Numbered from the stretch's first letter, positions 1 through 8,856 are shown. The stretch: 64,000 nucleotides of DNA from Pseudarthrobacter phenanthrenivorans (GCF_000813845.1 NZ_JWTB01000016.1:1-64000), one strand, 5' to 3'. Made by a program: numbers and translations. Notes: generated by a model not told the origin, from the sequence alone.

Positions 1-130
1 AGGCCGCCTCTGGGCCACCGCGATGCGCAAAAAAGGCCGCGACATCCCCGCCGAACTCGCCCACATCGCCGACGGCATCCAGGACTCCGGCACCACCCGC
101 CAGGAAGCCGCCACCCTCCTGGCAGGCTAG
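1..130 (+). CDS. C-terminal end of an unidentified protein (5' truncated)
   Basis: An open frame enters from the left edge (first complete codon at base 2) and ends at the TAG at 128-130, leaving 42 residues that finish in AATLLAG. The piece is helical and charged (Arg/Lys early, Asp/Glu/Ala/Thr later). I do not recognise a family from so short a tail. It points toward the GH65 gene and is separated from it by a hairpin, so it belongs to a different transcription unit. Confidence 0.5.
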   Translation, partial: GRLWATAMRKKGRDIPAELAHIADGIQDSGTTRQEAATLLAG

Positions 131-164
131 GCGGACGGCGGCCCCCCCGATGGACGAACGACGA

Positions 165-196
165 CGGCGGCCCGGCACGAAGCTGCCGGGCCGCCG
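165..196. terminator. GC-rich hairpin between convergent genes
   Basis: A 13-bp perfect stem (CGGCGGCCCGGCA at 165-177 pairing with 184-196) closes a 6-base loop. It lies between the stop of the left-edge gene and the stop of the GH65 gene. There is no clear U-run on either strand, so it is probably a bidirectional terminator of the GC-rich actinobacterial kind. Confidence 0.5.
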
Positions 197-209
197 CCGG
201 GGCACCGCC

Positions 210-2555
210 TTAGCTGTTGCCGCGCACCACGGGGATGCTCGCCGTCGGAAGTCCGCTGGGGAAGACCGTGGGCTCCGGCTTAGCGACCGGCTCCAGCGGC
301 ACCCGGACGGGTTCGCCTGCTACGGCCACCCGTGTTCCGCGGACGTCAATCTCCAGCGGGCCGCCCTCCTGGACCGTGAGCGTGATGGCATCGGCGGTCA
401 GCCGGACCAGCAGCAGCCGACCCCGGATCTTCAGGTGGAAGGAGAGGGCGTCCCACCCAGCCGGCAGGCGCGGATCGAAGAACGGGACCGGCCCCTGGTC
501 GCGCATCCCGGCGAAGCCGCAGACCAGTGAACTCCAGACACCGCCCGTGGAGGCGATGTGCACGCCGTCGATGGTGTTGCCGTGGGTGTCATCCAGGTCG
601 ATGAACACGGCGTTGGTGAAGTGGTCCAGCGCTTCCTTTGAATAGCCCACCTCGGCGGCCATGATCCCCTGGACGCAGGCGGACAGGGTGGAGTCTCCGG
701 TGGTGATGGGGTCGTAGAAGTCGAAGGCGCGCTGCTTCTCCTCCGCCGAGAAATCCTGCCACTGCAGGAACATGGCCAGCACTGTATCTGCCTGCTTCAG
801 GACCTGGTGCCGGTAGATCACCAGCGGGTGGAAGTGCAGCAGCAGCGGGTACTTGGACCGGGGCGTGGTCCAGTCCCAGGCCTCCAGCGTCATGAAGTCG
901 TTGTCCTGGGAGTACACCTGCATCCGCTCATCGAACGGCAGCTGCATGCGGTTGGCGGCAGCCCCCCACAGCTGGCGCTCCTCCTGGGTGATCCCTGCAT
1001 GTTCCAGGGCGGCGGCGGCACGCAGGTTGAAGCGGGCCATGACGTTCGTGTAGAGATTGTCGTTCACAACGGCCGTGTATTCGTCCGGGCCCGTGACGCC
1101 GTGGATATGGAAGAGCCCGTCCTTGCCGAAGAAGCCCAGGGAGATCCACATGCGCGCCGTCTCAATCAGAAGTTCGGCGCCCATTCCCTCCCGGAACGCG
1201 GCATCGCCGGTAGCCCACAGGTACCTGTTGGTGGCGAAGGCGATCGCAGCCGCGATGTGGAACTGTGCCGTACCCGCTGCGTAGTAGGCGCTGGCTTCGA
1301 GTCCGTTGATGGTGCGCCACGGGAACAGGGCGCCGTCAACGCTGAGCTCCTTGGCCCGGATCTTCGCCTCGGGAAGCATGCCGTGCCGGAATTCCAGGAC
1401 CTGGCGGGCGCCATCGGGGTTGGTGTAGGTCAGGTACGGCAACAGGTACACCTCCTGGTCCCAGAAGTAGTGCCCCTCGTAGCCCGAGCCCGTCACGCCC
1501 TTGGCCGGGATGCCGGCAACATCGGCGCGGGCCGTCGCCTGGGCAAGCTGGAACAGGTTCCAGCGGATCGCCTGCTGCAGCCCCGGACTGCCGCCCTCCA
1601 CCAGGATGTCAGACGTCGCCCAGTAGCCGCGGAAGTGGGCGATACTTTCGGCGAAGATTTCGTCCACCGGCCGGAGTGCCTCTTCCGCCACCGCTGCCGC
1701 ATCGACGTCCGGGTCCTGGATGGTGCGCCCGGCAGCGTAGCTGACGCTCTTTTCCAACCGGAATGGCTGATCGGCGTCCACGGCCAGGACGTACCGGACG
1801 CTGCTGTCGTCCTGGTCCACCAGTGTCTCGAACGGCTGGTGACCTGCGGAGGTCCAGTGGTCCACGGCGAGGCCCACCCGCTGCTTGGACTCGGCCGCTT
1901 CCCAGGACAGGCGCAGCGATCCGTCGCCGCCGTCGAGCCGCACCGGGACCAACACCCGCCCGGCGTGCCGGCCGGCACGGCGGGGATCATGCACTGAGTG
2001 GTCCTCCACCGGCTGGTCCTGCCGGTTGATCACGGAGGAGGTGACGTCCAGGGAAACCTGCCGGTCGGTTTCCACCTCCAGTGAAATGCCAAGGCAGCCG
2101 CGGGACTCGAACCCGACAGCCCGGCGCTCGGTGGTGGTCACCGTTGCGCCGGACCGGCATTGCCAGGTGATGCGGCACTGGTAGATGCCGGTGCTGAAGT
2201 CCACGCTGCGGCGGTAGTCCAGGACCTCGGATTCGGCGAGGGACAGGCTCTCGCCGTCCACCACTACGGTGAAGTTGTTGGCGTCCGGGATGTACAGGAT
2301 CCGCTGCCCCGTCCGGGCAAACCCAAAGGCGTTTTCGGCGTGCTTGATATCCCAGATCTCGTGCAGTCCGTTAATGAAGCTGCCCGGCAGCTCGACGTCC
2401 GCCGCCGCCCAATGGGCGCCACGGATGCCAAGGTGCCCGTTGCCCAGGGCAAACAGGGTCTCAAGTGTCCCCGCCGCGCCGGCCTCGTGGCGCGTTTCGA
2501 TGAGTTGCCAGGGGGTGTCGGGGAACCGGTCGCGGTCCGCGGTGATCAGTGCCAT
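210..2555 (-). CDS. GH65 glycoside phosphorylase (maltose/trehalose/kojibiose type)
   Basis: 781 aa, the normal length for glycoside hydrolase family 65. These cytoplasmic enzymes phosphorolyse an alpha-linked disaccharide with inversion, releasing beta-glucose 1-phosphate and glucose. The N-terminal beta-sandwich is followed by the (alpha/alpha)6 barrel. The GPDEYT motif carries the expected general-acid Glu (E492), followed by NDNLYTN, and HHFH/YRHQVLKQAD-like barrel segments come after it. I chose the ATG at 2555 (MALITADRD) because AAAGGA lies just upstream; the frame stays open further upstream but without a comparable site. The gene follows pgmB in the same direction with a 137-bp gap, and PgmB would consume the beta-glucose 1-phosphate. 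Substrate (maltose, trehalose, kojibiose or nigerose) cannot be read from motifs; maltose is favoured by the shared operator with an alpha-amylase at 49.7 kb. Confidence 0.93.
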   Translation of the reverse strand: MALITADRDRFPDTPWQLIETRHEAGAAGTLETLFALGNGHLGIRGAHWAAADVELPGSFINGLHEIWDIKHAENAFGFARTGQRILYIPDANNFTVVVDGESLSLAESEVLDYRRSVDFSTGIYQCRITWQCRSGATVTTTERRAVGFESRGCLGISLEVETDRQVSLDVTSSVINRQDQPVEDHSVHDPRRAGRHAGRVLVPVRLDGGDGSLRLSWEAAESKQRVGLAVDHWTSAGHQPFETLVDQDDSSVRYVLAVDADQPFRLEKSVSYAAGRTIQDPDVDAAAVAEEALRPVDEIFAESIAHFRGYWATSDILVEGGSPGLQQAIRWNLFQLAQATARADVAGIPAKGVTGSGYEGHYFWDQEVYLLPYLTYTNPDGARQVLEFRHGMLPEAKIRAKELSVDGALFPWRTINGLEASAYYAAGTAQFHIAAAIAFATNRYLWATGDAAFREGMGAELLIETARMWISLGFFGKDGLFHIHGVTGPDEYTAVVNDNLYTNVMARFNLRAAAALEHAGITQEERQLWGAAANRMQLPFDERMQVYSQDNDFMTLEAWDWTTPRSKYPLLLHFHPLVIYRHQVLKQADTVLAMFLQWQDFSAEEKQRAFDFYDPITTGDSTLSACVQGIMAAEVGYSKEALDHFTNAVFIDLDDTHGNTIDGVHIASTGGVWSSLVCGFAGMRDQGPVPFFDPRLPAGWDALSFHLKIRGRLLLVRLTADAITLTVQEGGPLEIDVRGTRVAVAGEPVRVPLEPVAKPEPTVFPSGLPTASIPVVRGNS

Positions 2556-2692
2556 GGTCGGGGTCCTTTTGGCCTTGCTGTGCTGCCGGGCTGGCCGGCA
2601 GCAGGAATTCGGGGGGAATGGGTATTTCGGATGGGTGCTGCCGGGGGAAGCAGCAGGTTGCCCGGGGACGGCAACCGGGGAATCAACGGGGT

Positions 2693-3430
2693 TTAGGGAA
2701 CGAGCTCGCCAAGGTCGTTGACCACCAGGGTGGCGCCGGCGTCCAGGAGCGTCTGCCGCCCGGCGCCGCGGTCCACACCGATGACCGAGTGGAACGATCC
2801 CGCGTGTCCGGCCTGAACGCCGGACACGGCGTCTTCCACCACTACGCACTCGGCGCTGGACAGATCGAGCAGTTTCGCAGCGTATTCGTAGGTGGCCGGG
2901 CTCGGCTTGCCGGGCAGGCCCTGTTCGGCGGCCACGACACCGTCCACCACCACGGCGAAGTGGTGGCTGAGCCCCGCTGCCGCCAGGACTGCGGGGGCGT
3001 TGCGGGAGGAGGATACGACGGCGACCCTCAGTCCGCGCTCGAGCACGGCTTCGAGGAAGCGCACCGAGCCTTCAAAGGGTTCGACGCCGGCGCTCACGAT
3101 GTCGTTGAAGATGGCATTCTTGCGGTTGCCCAGGCCCTGGACGGTTTCGTTGCCGGGGTGGTCGTCCAGCGGCCCTTCCGGCAGGGTGATGCCGCGGGAC
3201 GCCAGGAAGTCGCGCACTCCGTCAAAGCGCGGTTTGCCGTCGATGTGGTCAAAGTAGTCGCTTTCCCTGTAGCCGTCGACTCCTGCGCGGGAGGACAGGT
3301 AACCATCGAAGAGTTCCTGCCAGGCACGCTCATGCACGGTCGCTGTGGGGGTCAGCACCCCGTCCAGGTCAAACAGGATTGCTGCGGCGCCGGTCCAGGC
3401 GGCCGTATCAGCGGCAGTTTGATGTGTCAT
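2693..3430 (-). CDS. pgmB: Beta-phosphoglucomutase (HAD superfamily)
   Basis: 245 aa. It isomerises beta-glucose 1-phosphate to glucose 6-phosphate, feeding the product of the neighbouring GH65 phosphorylase into glycolysis. HAD motif I is FDLDGVL (nucleophile and acid/base Asp) near residues 18-24, the cap domain follows with GKPRFDGV, and motifs II-IV are VVSSS, GKPSPATYE and EDAVSGVQAG. The ATG at 3430 (MTHQTAAD) was preferred over the upstream in-frame start because a GAGAGG lies about 14 bases upstream and homologues start near the FDLDG strand; the spacing is long, so the start is not certain. It is the first gene of the two-gene operon behind the operator at 3565-3578. Confidence 0.9.
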   Translation of the reverse strand: MTHQTAADTAAWTGAAAILFDLDGVLTPTATVHERAWQELFDGYLSSRAGVDGYRESDYFDHIDGKPRFDGVRDFLASRGITLPEGPLDDHPGNETVQGLGNRKNAIFNDIVSAGVEPFEGSVRFLEAVLERGLRVAVVSSSRNAPAVLAAAGLSHHFAVVVDGVVAAEQGLPGKPSPATYEYAAKLLDLSSAECVVVEDAVSGVQAGHAGSFHSVIGVDRGAGRQTLLDAGATLVVNDLGELVP

Positions 3431-3562
3431 CGGCAGTGCGGTGTCCTCTCGGTTAGTGGACAACCGGCCCCGCCGGGAGGGCCGGGGAGAGGACGCGGTG
3501 CTTACGCACACGGCATCGTCTCCCAGTTCCGCCCACTGCAGGACCGATCATGGCCGTAGACG

Positions 3563-3592
3563 AGTGTAAGCGCTTACAAATTTGACTTGCAA
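3563..3592 (-). promoter_or_regulatory. Promoter and LacI-type operator of the pgmB-GH65 operon
   Basis: TGTAAGCGCTTACA at 3565-3578 is a perfect 14-bp palindrome with the central CG typical of LacI-family operators. On the minus strand a possible -35 TTGCAA (3592-3587) and -10 TACACT (3568-3563) are separated by 18 bp, so a bound repressor would cover the spacer and -10. A near-identical site (one base different) precedes the alpha-amylase at 49689-49702. No LacI-family gene is in this window. Confidence 0.75.
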
Positions 3593-3629
3593 CTGTTTTT
3601 TATTTGTGGCTTTCCAAGCGCCCTGGAAG

Positions 3630-4247
3630 TCAGCGCAGCACGTAATGGCGCAGGAATGCGCTGACGTCCACCATCTCGGTCCTGGACATGGCATGCCCCA
3701 TTCCGGGGTACGTCCGGGCCGTCAGCAGCGTGTTCTTTTCCAGCCACTCCGCCGTATACGCGGTGGCGTCCTCGTTGATCACCAGGTCCGCCTTGTCCCG
3801 GCCCCAGAAGAAGGGCGGCCTGGCGTCGAAGGAATCCATCACCGAAAGGAGTTCGTTGTTGAGGACAAAGCCGGACAGCCCCACCACCGCCTTGTACTCC
3901 TTCGGATGCAGCCGCAGCAGCGTGCTGGCCATCGCCATGCCCTGGGAGTACCCCATGAGGGTGACGCTGCTGTGCCGGTCCTTGACGGAGTTGATCCATG
4001 CCTGCACGGCGTTGGCAGCGGAGATGACGTCGGCGAAGTCGTTGGCGAGGAAGTAGTCGAGCAGGAACCAACCCCAGTGGTCGCCGATGGGCATGGGAGC
4101 CCGGAGGGCGGCAAAGGTGAACTCCTGCGGCAGGTACTCAAACAGCCGGACCATGCGCGATTCGTCGGTGCCGTAACCGTGCATCATGACCAACAAGGGA
4201 GTGCCGGCGCGCTGGTCTTCCGGCCTGGACCACACAACTGTTTCCAC
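3630..4247 (-). CDS. Phospholipase/carboxylesterase-family alpha/beta hydrolase
   Basis: 205 aa, the usual size of the small cytosolic esterases related to YpfH and acyl-protein thioesterase. The fold markers are the oxyanion strand LLVMMHGYG (residues 18-26), nucleophile elbow GYSQG (S101), an Asp in the WGRDKADLVIN strand and His in GMGHAMS. It starts at GTG 4247 directly before ETVVW, with only a weak GGCTGG upstream. Likely substrates are short acyl esters; the natural one cannot be inferred. It is a single gene, transcribed in the same direction as pgmB but upstream of the operator region, so it is a separate unit. Confidence 0.88.
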   Translation of the reverse strand: METVVWSRPEDQRAGTPLLVMMHGYGTDESRMVRLFEYLPQEFTFAALRAPMPIGDHWGWFLLDYFLANDFADVISAANAVQAWINSVKDRHSSVTLMGYSQGMAMASTLLRLHPKEYKAVVGLSGFVLNNELLSVMDSFDARPPFFWGRDKADLVINEDATAYTAEWLEKNTLLTARTYPGMGHAMSRTEMVDVSAFLRHYVLR

Positions 4248-4417
4248 CGGTCCAGCCTAGCGAGGGAACGTCGCCGCCCCGGGCGGGTCATTGAATCGGG
4301 AATCACCGGGAGGTAGCGTGACGCTTGAACGACAGCAGGCTTAGCTTTGGCAGTACGCACCACCCTCCGGTAACGCCCAACCAGCGCCGCACAGGATGCG
4401 GCCGTAAGGAGCAAGTC

Positions 4418-4675
4418 ATGAGAATCGGCTCGTCAATCTTCCTTATCGCCCTTGGCGCCATTCTTGCCTGGGCCGTGACTCCCGGACTGATTCCGTTCGT
4501 GGACCAGCAGCTGGTGGGCTACATCCTGATCGCGGTGGGCGTGATCGGGCTGATCGCATCGCTTATCCTGGCCTCGCCCGGCCGCAGCCGCCGTGTCAGC
4601 GAGTCCCGTTCCGTCGTTGACCCCGCTACGGGTGAACGAATCACCCGCCGTGAAAGCCGCGACGGCGGCATCTAG
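4418..4675 (+). CDS. DUF6458 small membrane protein
   Basis: 85 aa with two hydrophobic segments: residues 3-21 (IGSSIFLIALGAILAWAV) and 31-52 (LVGYILIAVGVIGLIASLIL). A charged, Ser/Arg-rich tail with PATGERITRRE follows. This matches the DUF6458 family widespread in Actinobacteria; function unknown. Start ATG 4418 has AAGGAGC seven bases upstream. It stands alone and is closed by a strong terminator. Confidence 0.88.
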   Translation: MRIGSSIFLIALGAILAWAVTPGLIPFVDQQLVGYILIAVGVIGLIASLILASPGRSRRVSESRSVVDPATGERITRRESRDGGI

Positions 4676-4723
4676 CGAAAAGCGACGGGACAGGATCCCG
4701 GGGAGGCACAACGAGACCCGCCC

Positions 4724-4759
4724 AGCCGGGCCGGACCAGCAGCGTCCGGCCCGGCTTTT
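4724..4759 (+). terminator. Rho-independent terminator after the DUF6458 gene
   Basis: A 13-bp perfect stem (AGCCGGGCCGGAC at 4724-4736 with 4744-4756) and 7-base loop are followed by TTTT. It separates the DUF6458 gene from the fru operon promoter. Confidence 0.85.
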
Positions 4760-4799
4760 GCGTTCCCGGCAGGCCCCCGTCACCACGGGATCTTGTTTC

Positions 4800-4840
4800 G
4801 TGTTGGTTTCTATTGACAAACCAACACAAGCAAAGATAAA
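4800..4840 (+). promoter_or_regulatory. fru operon promoter with overlapping inverted-repeat operator
   Basis: GTGTTGGTTT (4800-4809) and AAACCAACAC (4818-4827) form a perfect 10-bp inverted repeat with an 8-base spacer. A consensus-like -35 TTGACA (4813-4818) begins inside the spacer, and a -10 GATAAA (4835-4840) follows at 16 bp. Binding by the DeoR-family product of the first gene would block the -35, which suggests autoregulation. The region is also noticeably AT-richer than the rest of the window. Confidence 0.7.
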
Positions 4841-4931
4841 GTCAAGTAACTCAACATCAATGTGATGCGAGTCACCTCCGAATAAGCGGGGGAAAGTTCA
4901 CCACCAGCAGGACCTACGCAACGGAGGGTAT

Positions 4932-5738
4932 GTGTTCGCCGAGGAGCGCCAGCAACAGATTGCCGAGCTTGTAGCCGGCAGCGGCCGGGTCAGCGTGACC
5001 TTGCTGGCTGAGCGCTTCAACATCACCACCGAAACAGTCCGCAGGGACCTGGCTGCCTTGGAGAATGCCGGTACGGTCCGGCGTGTCCACGGCGGCGCAG
5101 TAGCGGCAGACCGTTTCAGCACCACCGAGGAAAGCGTCAACGAACGGGCCATCCAGCGGCCGGACCAAAAAATCCGGATCGCCGAAGCCGCCCTGGCCCT
5201 GATTCCCCGGAACTCGTCCGCCAGCGTGCTGATGGACGGCGGAACCACCACGGAGGTGCTGGCAGACATGCTGGCGCGGCGCACCGCCGTCGAACCCTCT
5301 GATGGAACGGGACCGCACCACGAGCTGGTGGTCATCACCCACGCAGTGCCCATCGCCAGCAAACTGTCCAACGTTCCCGGCGTGGCCCTGCAGATCCTGG
5401 GCGGCCGGGTGCGCGGCATTACCCAGGTGGCCGTCGGCCAGGCAACGGTGGACGCCGCTGCCAGGCTGCGGCCGGACATCGCGTTCATTGGTACCAACGG
5501 CATCCACGCAGCCTTTGGCATCAGCACTCCCGATCCTGAAGAAGCAGCCGTCAAGGCAGCCTTCGTCCAGTCGGCGCGCCGCATCGTGGTGCTGGCCGAC
5601 TCCTCCAAGCTGGACACGGAAACCCTGGTCCAGTTCGCCTCCCTGAAAGATCTGGATACCTTGATCACAGACAGTGAACCCGGACCTGAACTCGCAGCCG
5701 CACTGGAAGACGCGGGCGTCGATGTGGTGATCGCATGA
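4932..5738 (+). CDS. fruR: DeoR-family transcriptional regulator of the fructose operon
   Basis: 268 aa, standard DeoR/GlpR length. The N-terminal winged helix (residues 3-57: ERQQQIAELV, VSVTLLAERF, TTETVRRDLAAL, VRRVHGGA) is followed by a DeoR sugar-phosphate sensor domain with MDGGTTTEVLADML and the FIGTNGIHAAFG loop. The effector is probably fructose 1-phosphate or fructose 1,6-bisphosphate by family analogy. Start GTG 4932 has GGAGG four bases upstream; an ATG two bases earlier is out of frame. Its stop overlaps the fruK start by 4 bp (ATGA), so the two are translationally coupled. The operator-like repeat at 4800-4827 lies in front of it. Confidence 0.93.
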   Translation: MFAEERQQQIAELVAGSGRVSVTLLAERFNITTETVRRDLAALENAGTVRRVHGGAVAADRFSTTEESVNERAIQRPDQKIRIAEAALALIPRNSSASVLMDGGTTTEVLADMLARRTAVEPSDGTGPHHELVVITHAVPIASKLSNVPGVALQILGGRVRGITQVAVGQATVDAAARLRPDIAFIGTNGIHAAFGISTPDPEEAAVKAAFVQSARRIVVLADSSKLDTETLVQFASLKDLDTLITDSEPGPELAAALEDAGVDVVIA

Positions 5739-6742
5739 TCGTCACCTTCACCGCCAACCCCAGCCTGGACCGCACGGTCGCGCTGCCCGGCCCCCTGGAA
5801 CGCGGCGAGGTCCAGCGTGCCGTCTCCGTCCGCCAGGAGTCCGGCGGCAAGGGCGTCAACGTCTCCCGCGCCCTGGTGGCCTCCGGCCTGGAATCCCTGG
5901 CCGTCCTGCCCGGGGCAGACAGCGATCCTGTCCTTGCAGGCCTGCGCGAGAGCGCCGTTCCCTTCGTTTCGCTTCCCATCGATGAGCCGCTGCGCACCAA
6001 CGTGGCCCTCACCGAGCCGGGAGGCGTCACCACAAAGATCAACGAACCCGGCCCCGCACTGGAAGCCGACCAGCAGGAAGCCCTCATCAAGCTGCTGCTG
6101 GAAAGCTCCCGCGGTGCCAGCTGGGTGGTCCTGGCCGGCTCGCTGCCGCCCGGCTTCCCGGTGGACTTCTATGCCACGGTGGCCCAGCGGATCCGGGAGG
6201 CGGGCAACGGCACCACGCCGCTGATCGCCGTCGATTCCTCCGGGGCCCCCCTCGCCGCCGCCCTCACGGGCGACGGATCAGGGACCGGCGGAACCTCTAC
6301 TGGTTCCGGCAAGCCGGACCTCCTTAAACCCAATGCCGAAGAACTGGCAGAACTGGCCGCAGCGGCCGGTTTCGCCCCGGCCACTGGTGACGAACTGGAA
6401 GCGGACCCGGCGGCTGCAGCCGCTGCCGCCGCCGCCGTCGTGCGTTCCGGTGTGGGTGCTGTGCTGGCAACTCTCGGTTCCAAGGGAGCTGTCCTTGTAA
6501 CGGCCGACGGCGCGTGGCTGGCCACGCATCCGCCGGTCGCCGCGGTCAGCACGGTGGGTGCGGGCGACTCCGCGCTTGCCGGTTACCTGCTCGCCCACGG
6601 CCGGGGCGCCGCCCCTGCCGATTGCCTTCGTCAGGCGGTGGCCCACGGTGCCGCCGCTGCCTCGCTGCCGGGTTCCACTGTTCCGGCAGTACACCAAACC
6701 ACCCCGGATGCCGTAACCATCACGGCCCTTCGAAAGGATTGA
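5735..6742 (+). CDS. fruK: 1-phosphofructokinase
   Basis: 335 aa PfkB-family kinase that phosphorylates fructose 1-phosphate, the product of the FruA PTS, to fructose 1,6-bisphosphate. The N-terminus MIVTFTANPSLDRTV, the substrate-binding GGKGVNVSRAL and the C-terminal VGAGDSALAGYL motif (catalytic Asp in GAGD) are typical. Compared with the usual ~310 aa, it carries a Gly/Ser/Thr-rich insertion (about residues 175-188) before KPDLLKPN and an Ala-run near residues 225-235. The start overlaps the fruR stop by 4 bp, and fruA follows after 2 bp. Confidence 0.93.
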   Translation: MIVTFTANPSLDRTVALPGPLERGEVQRAVSVRQESGGKGVNVSRALVASGLESLAVLPGADSDPVLAGLRESAVPFVSLPIDEPLRTNVALTEPGGVTTKINEPGPALEADQQEALIKLLLESSRGASWVVLAGSLPPGFPVDFYATVAQRIREAGNGTTPLIAVDSSGAPLAAALTGDGSGTGGTSTGSGKPDLLKPNAEELAELAAAAGFAPATGDELEADPAAAAAAAAAVVRSGVGAVLATLGSKGAVLVTADGAWLATHPPVAAVSTVGAGDSALAGYLLAHGRGAAPADCLRQAVAHGAAAASLPGSTVPAVHQTTPDAVTITALRKD

Positions 6743-6744
6743 CA

Positions 6745-8856
6745 GTGACCCAGCTCATCACCACGGAACTGGTCGAGCTCGACCAGAACCTGGGCAACGC
6801 GCCCGAGTCGGTGATCCGGCATCTGGCAAGCAAGGTAGCTGCCACCGGACGCGCCTCTGAAGTTGAAGGCCTCTTCGCGGACGCCTTCGCCCGCGAGCAG
6901 AAGACGGCCACGGGCATCCCCGGCGGCATTGCCATCCCGCACTGCCGCTCCGCCGCCGTCACCGTGCCCACCCTGGCCATGGCCCGCCTGAACCCGAAGG
7001 TGGACTTCGGCGCCAAGGACGGCCCCGCCGACCTGGTGTTCTTCATCGCCGCTCCGGACGGGGCGGACCAGGAGCACCTGAAGCTGCTCTCCAAGCTGGC
7101 CCGGTCCCTCATCAAGAAGGACTTCACCGCAGCCCTGCGCAACGCCTCCTCGGAAGCTGAAATCGTGGAACTCGTGGACGGTGCCCTGGCAGACAAGCCC
7201 GCCGCACACGCTGCCGCCGCCCCCGCCGACGCCGTTCCGGTGGCTGCGGGAGTTGGCGCCGCAGGTGCTGCCGGTGCCGCGGGCTCCTCCGCGGCAGCCG
7301 CTTCCTCCGGCGCTCCCGCAGGGTCCGGTACCCGTGGCCCCAAGCGCCTGGTGGCCGTTACGGCGTGCCCCACCGGCATCGCCCACACCTACATGGCCGC
7401 CGATTCACTGGTGGCAGCCGCCAAGGAAGTTGGCGTCGACCTGCAGGTGGAGACCCAGGGTTCCTCCGGCGCCAAGGCGCTGGATCCCGCCGTCATCGCC
7501 GCCGCAGACGCCGTCATCTTTGCGGTGGACGTGGACGTGCGCGGCAAGGAGCGCTTCGCCGGCAAGCCCGTGGTCAACGCCCCGGTCAAGCGCGGCATCG
7601 ACGAGCCGGACAAGATGGTCCAGGAGGCCCTCGCCGCGGCCGACAACCCGCACGCCCGGCGCGTCCCGCACTTCGGTGCGGAGGAACAGGCCGAGCACGA
7701 GGCCGAGGAAAAGGGCGAGCACATCGGGCAGAAGCTCAAGAAGGCCCTCCTGACCGGCGTCAGCTACATGATTCCGTTCGTGGCCGGCGGCGGCCTGCTG
7801 ATCGCCCTCGGCTTCCTCATGGGCGGCTACCTGATCACCAAGTACGCCGACACGATCGTTGTCCAGAACAGCCTGTTCAACCTGCCCACCCAGTTCCCCG
7901 ACAACGCCTGGGGCCCGCTCGGCGCCTACCTCGGTGCGGTCCTGTTCAAGATCGGTGCCCTGTCGCTGGGCTTCCTGGTCCCGGCGCTGGCGGGCTACAT
8001 CGCCTACGCCATCGCTGACCGCCCCGGCATCGCCCCCGGCTTCGTCGCCGGTGCAGTGGCCGGATTCATGGGAGCCGGCTTCCTCGGCGGCATTGTCGGC
8101 GGCCTGCTGGCCGGCTACATCGCCCACGTCGTGGGCCGCCTGCAGGTGGCCCGCTGGCTGCGCGGCCTGATGCCCGTGGTGATCATCCCGCTGCTGGCCT
8201 CGCTGGTGGCGTCCGGCCTGATGTTCCTTATCCTGGGCGGCCCGATCGTCGCCATCACCAACGGCCTGAACAGCTGGCTTTCCGGCCTCACCGGTGCCGG
8301 TGCCATCGCCCTCGGCGTCATCCTGGGCCTCATGATGTGCTTCGACCTCGGTGGCCCGGTCAACAAGGTTGCCTACTCCTTCGCCGTCGCCGGCCTTGGT
8401 GCAGCAACCATCGACAACCAGGCCCCGTGGCAGATCATGGCAGCCGTCATGGCCTCCGGCATGGTTCCCCCGCTTGCCATGGCCCTGGCCTCCACCGTCC
8501 TGAACAAGAAGCTCTTCAGCCTCGCCGAGCAGGAAAACGGCAAGGCAGCCTGGCTGCTGGGCGCGTCCTTCATCTCCGAAGGCGCCATCCCGTTCGCCGC
8601 GGCCGACCCGCTGCGCGTCATCCCCGCCAGCATGCTGGGCGGTGCGGTGACCGGGGCCATCTCGATGGCTGCCGGAGTTGGTTCCAAGGCCCCGCACGGC
8701 GGCATCTTCGTCTTCTTCGCGATCGACAACTTCGTGATGTTCCTCGTTTCGATCATCGTCGGCACGGTCATCACGGCACTGTCGGTGATCGCCCTGAAGC
8801 GCTGGGCAGTCAAGAAGACCGTTGATACGGTTGAACCGGTTCCCGTAACCGTCTGA
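6745..8856 (+). CDS. fruA: PTS fructose transporter subunit EIIABC
   Basis: 703 aa membrane permease that takes up fructose and phosphorylates it to fructose 1-phosphate. The order is EIIA (about 1-150; phospho-His H66 in IPHCRS), an Ala/Pro-rich linker, EIIB (about 198-300; phospho-Cys C208 in ACPTGIAHTYMA), and the multi-span EIIC (about 330-690) starting KALLTGVSYMIPFVAGGGLL. It therefore receives phosphate directly from HPr, encoded next. Start GTG 6745 has AAAGGA six bases upstream; the open frame extends further left into fruK but without a start that would make sense. Part of fruR-fruK-fruA-ptsH. Confidence 0.95.
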   Translation: MTQLITTELVELDQNLGNAPESVIRHLASKVAATGRASEVEGLFADAFAREQKTATGIPGGIAIPHCRSAAVTVPTLAMARLNPKVDFGAKDGPADLVFFIAAPDGADQEHLKLLSKLARSLIKKDFTAALRNASSEAEIVELVDGALADKPAAHAAAAPADAVPVAAGVGAAGAAGAAGSSAAAASSGAPAGSGTRGPKRLVAVTACPTGIAHTYMAADSLVAAAKEVGVDLQVETQGSSGAKALDPAVIAAADAVIFAVDVDVRGKERFAGKPVVNAPVKRGIDEPDKMVQEALAAADNPHARRVPHFGAEEQAEHEAEEKGEHIGQKLKKALLTGVSYMIPFVAGGGLLIALGFLMGGYLITKYADTIVVQNSLFNLPTQFPDNAWGPLGAYLGAVLFKIGALSLGFLVPALAGYIAYAIADRPGIAPGFVAGAVAGFMGAGFLGGIVGGLLAGYIAHVVGRLQVARWLRGLMPVVIIPLLASLVASGLMFLILGGPIVAITNGLNSWLSGLTGAGAIALGVILGLMMCFDLGGPVNKVAYSFAVAGLGAATIDNQAPWQIMAAVMASGMVPPLAMALASTVLNKKLFSLAEQENGKAAWLLGASFISEGAIPFAAADPLRVIPASMLGGAVTGAISMAAGVGSKAPHGGIFVFFAIDNFVMFLVSIIVGTVITALSVIALKRWAVKKTVDTVEPVPVTV

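Noticed and set aside
2556..2849. Extended N-terminus for the GH65 phosphorylase
   Set aside because: The in-frame extension overlaps the pgmB gene and is Arg/Gly/Pro-rich. The ATG at 2555 has an AAAGGA site and gives the family length.
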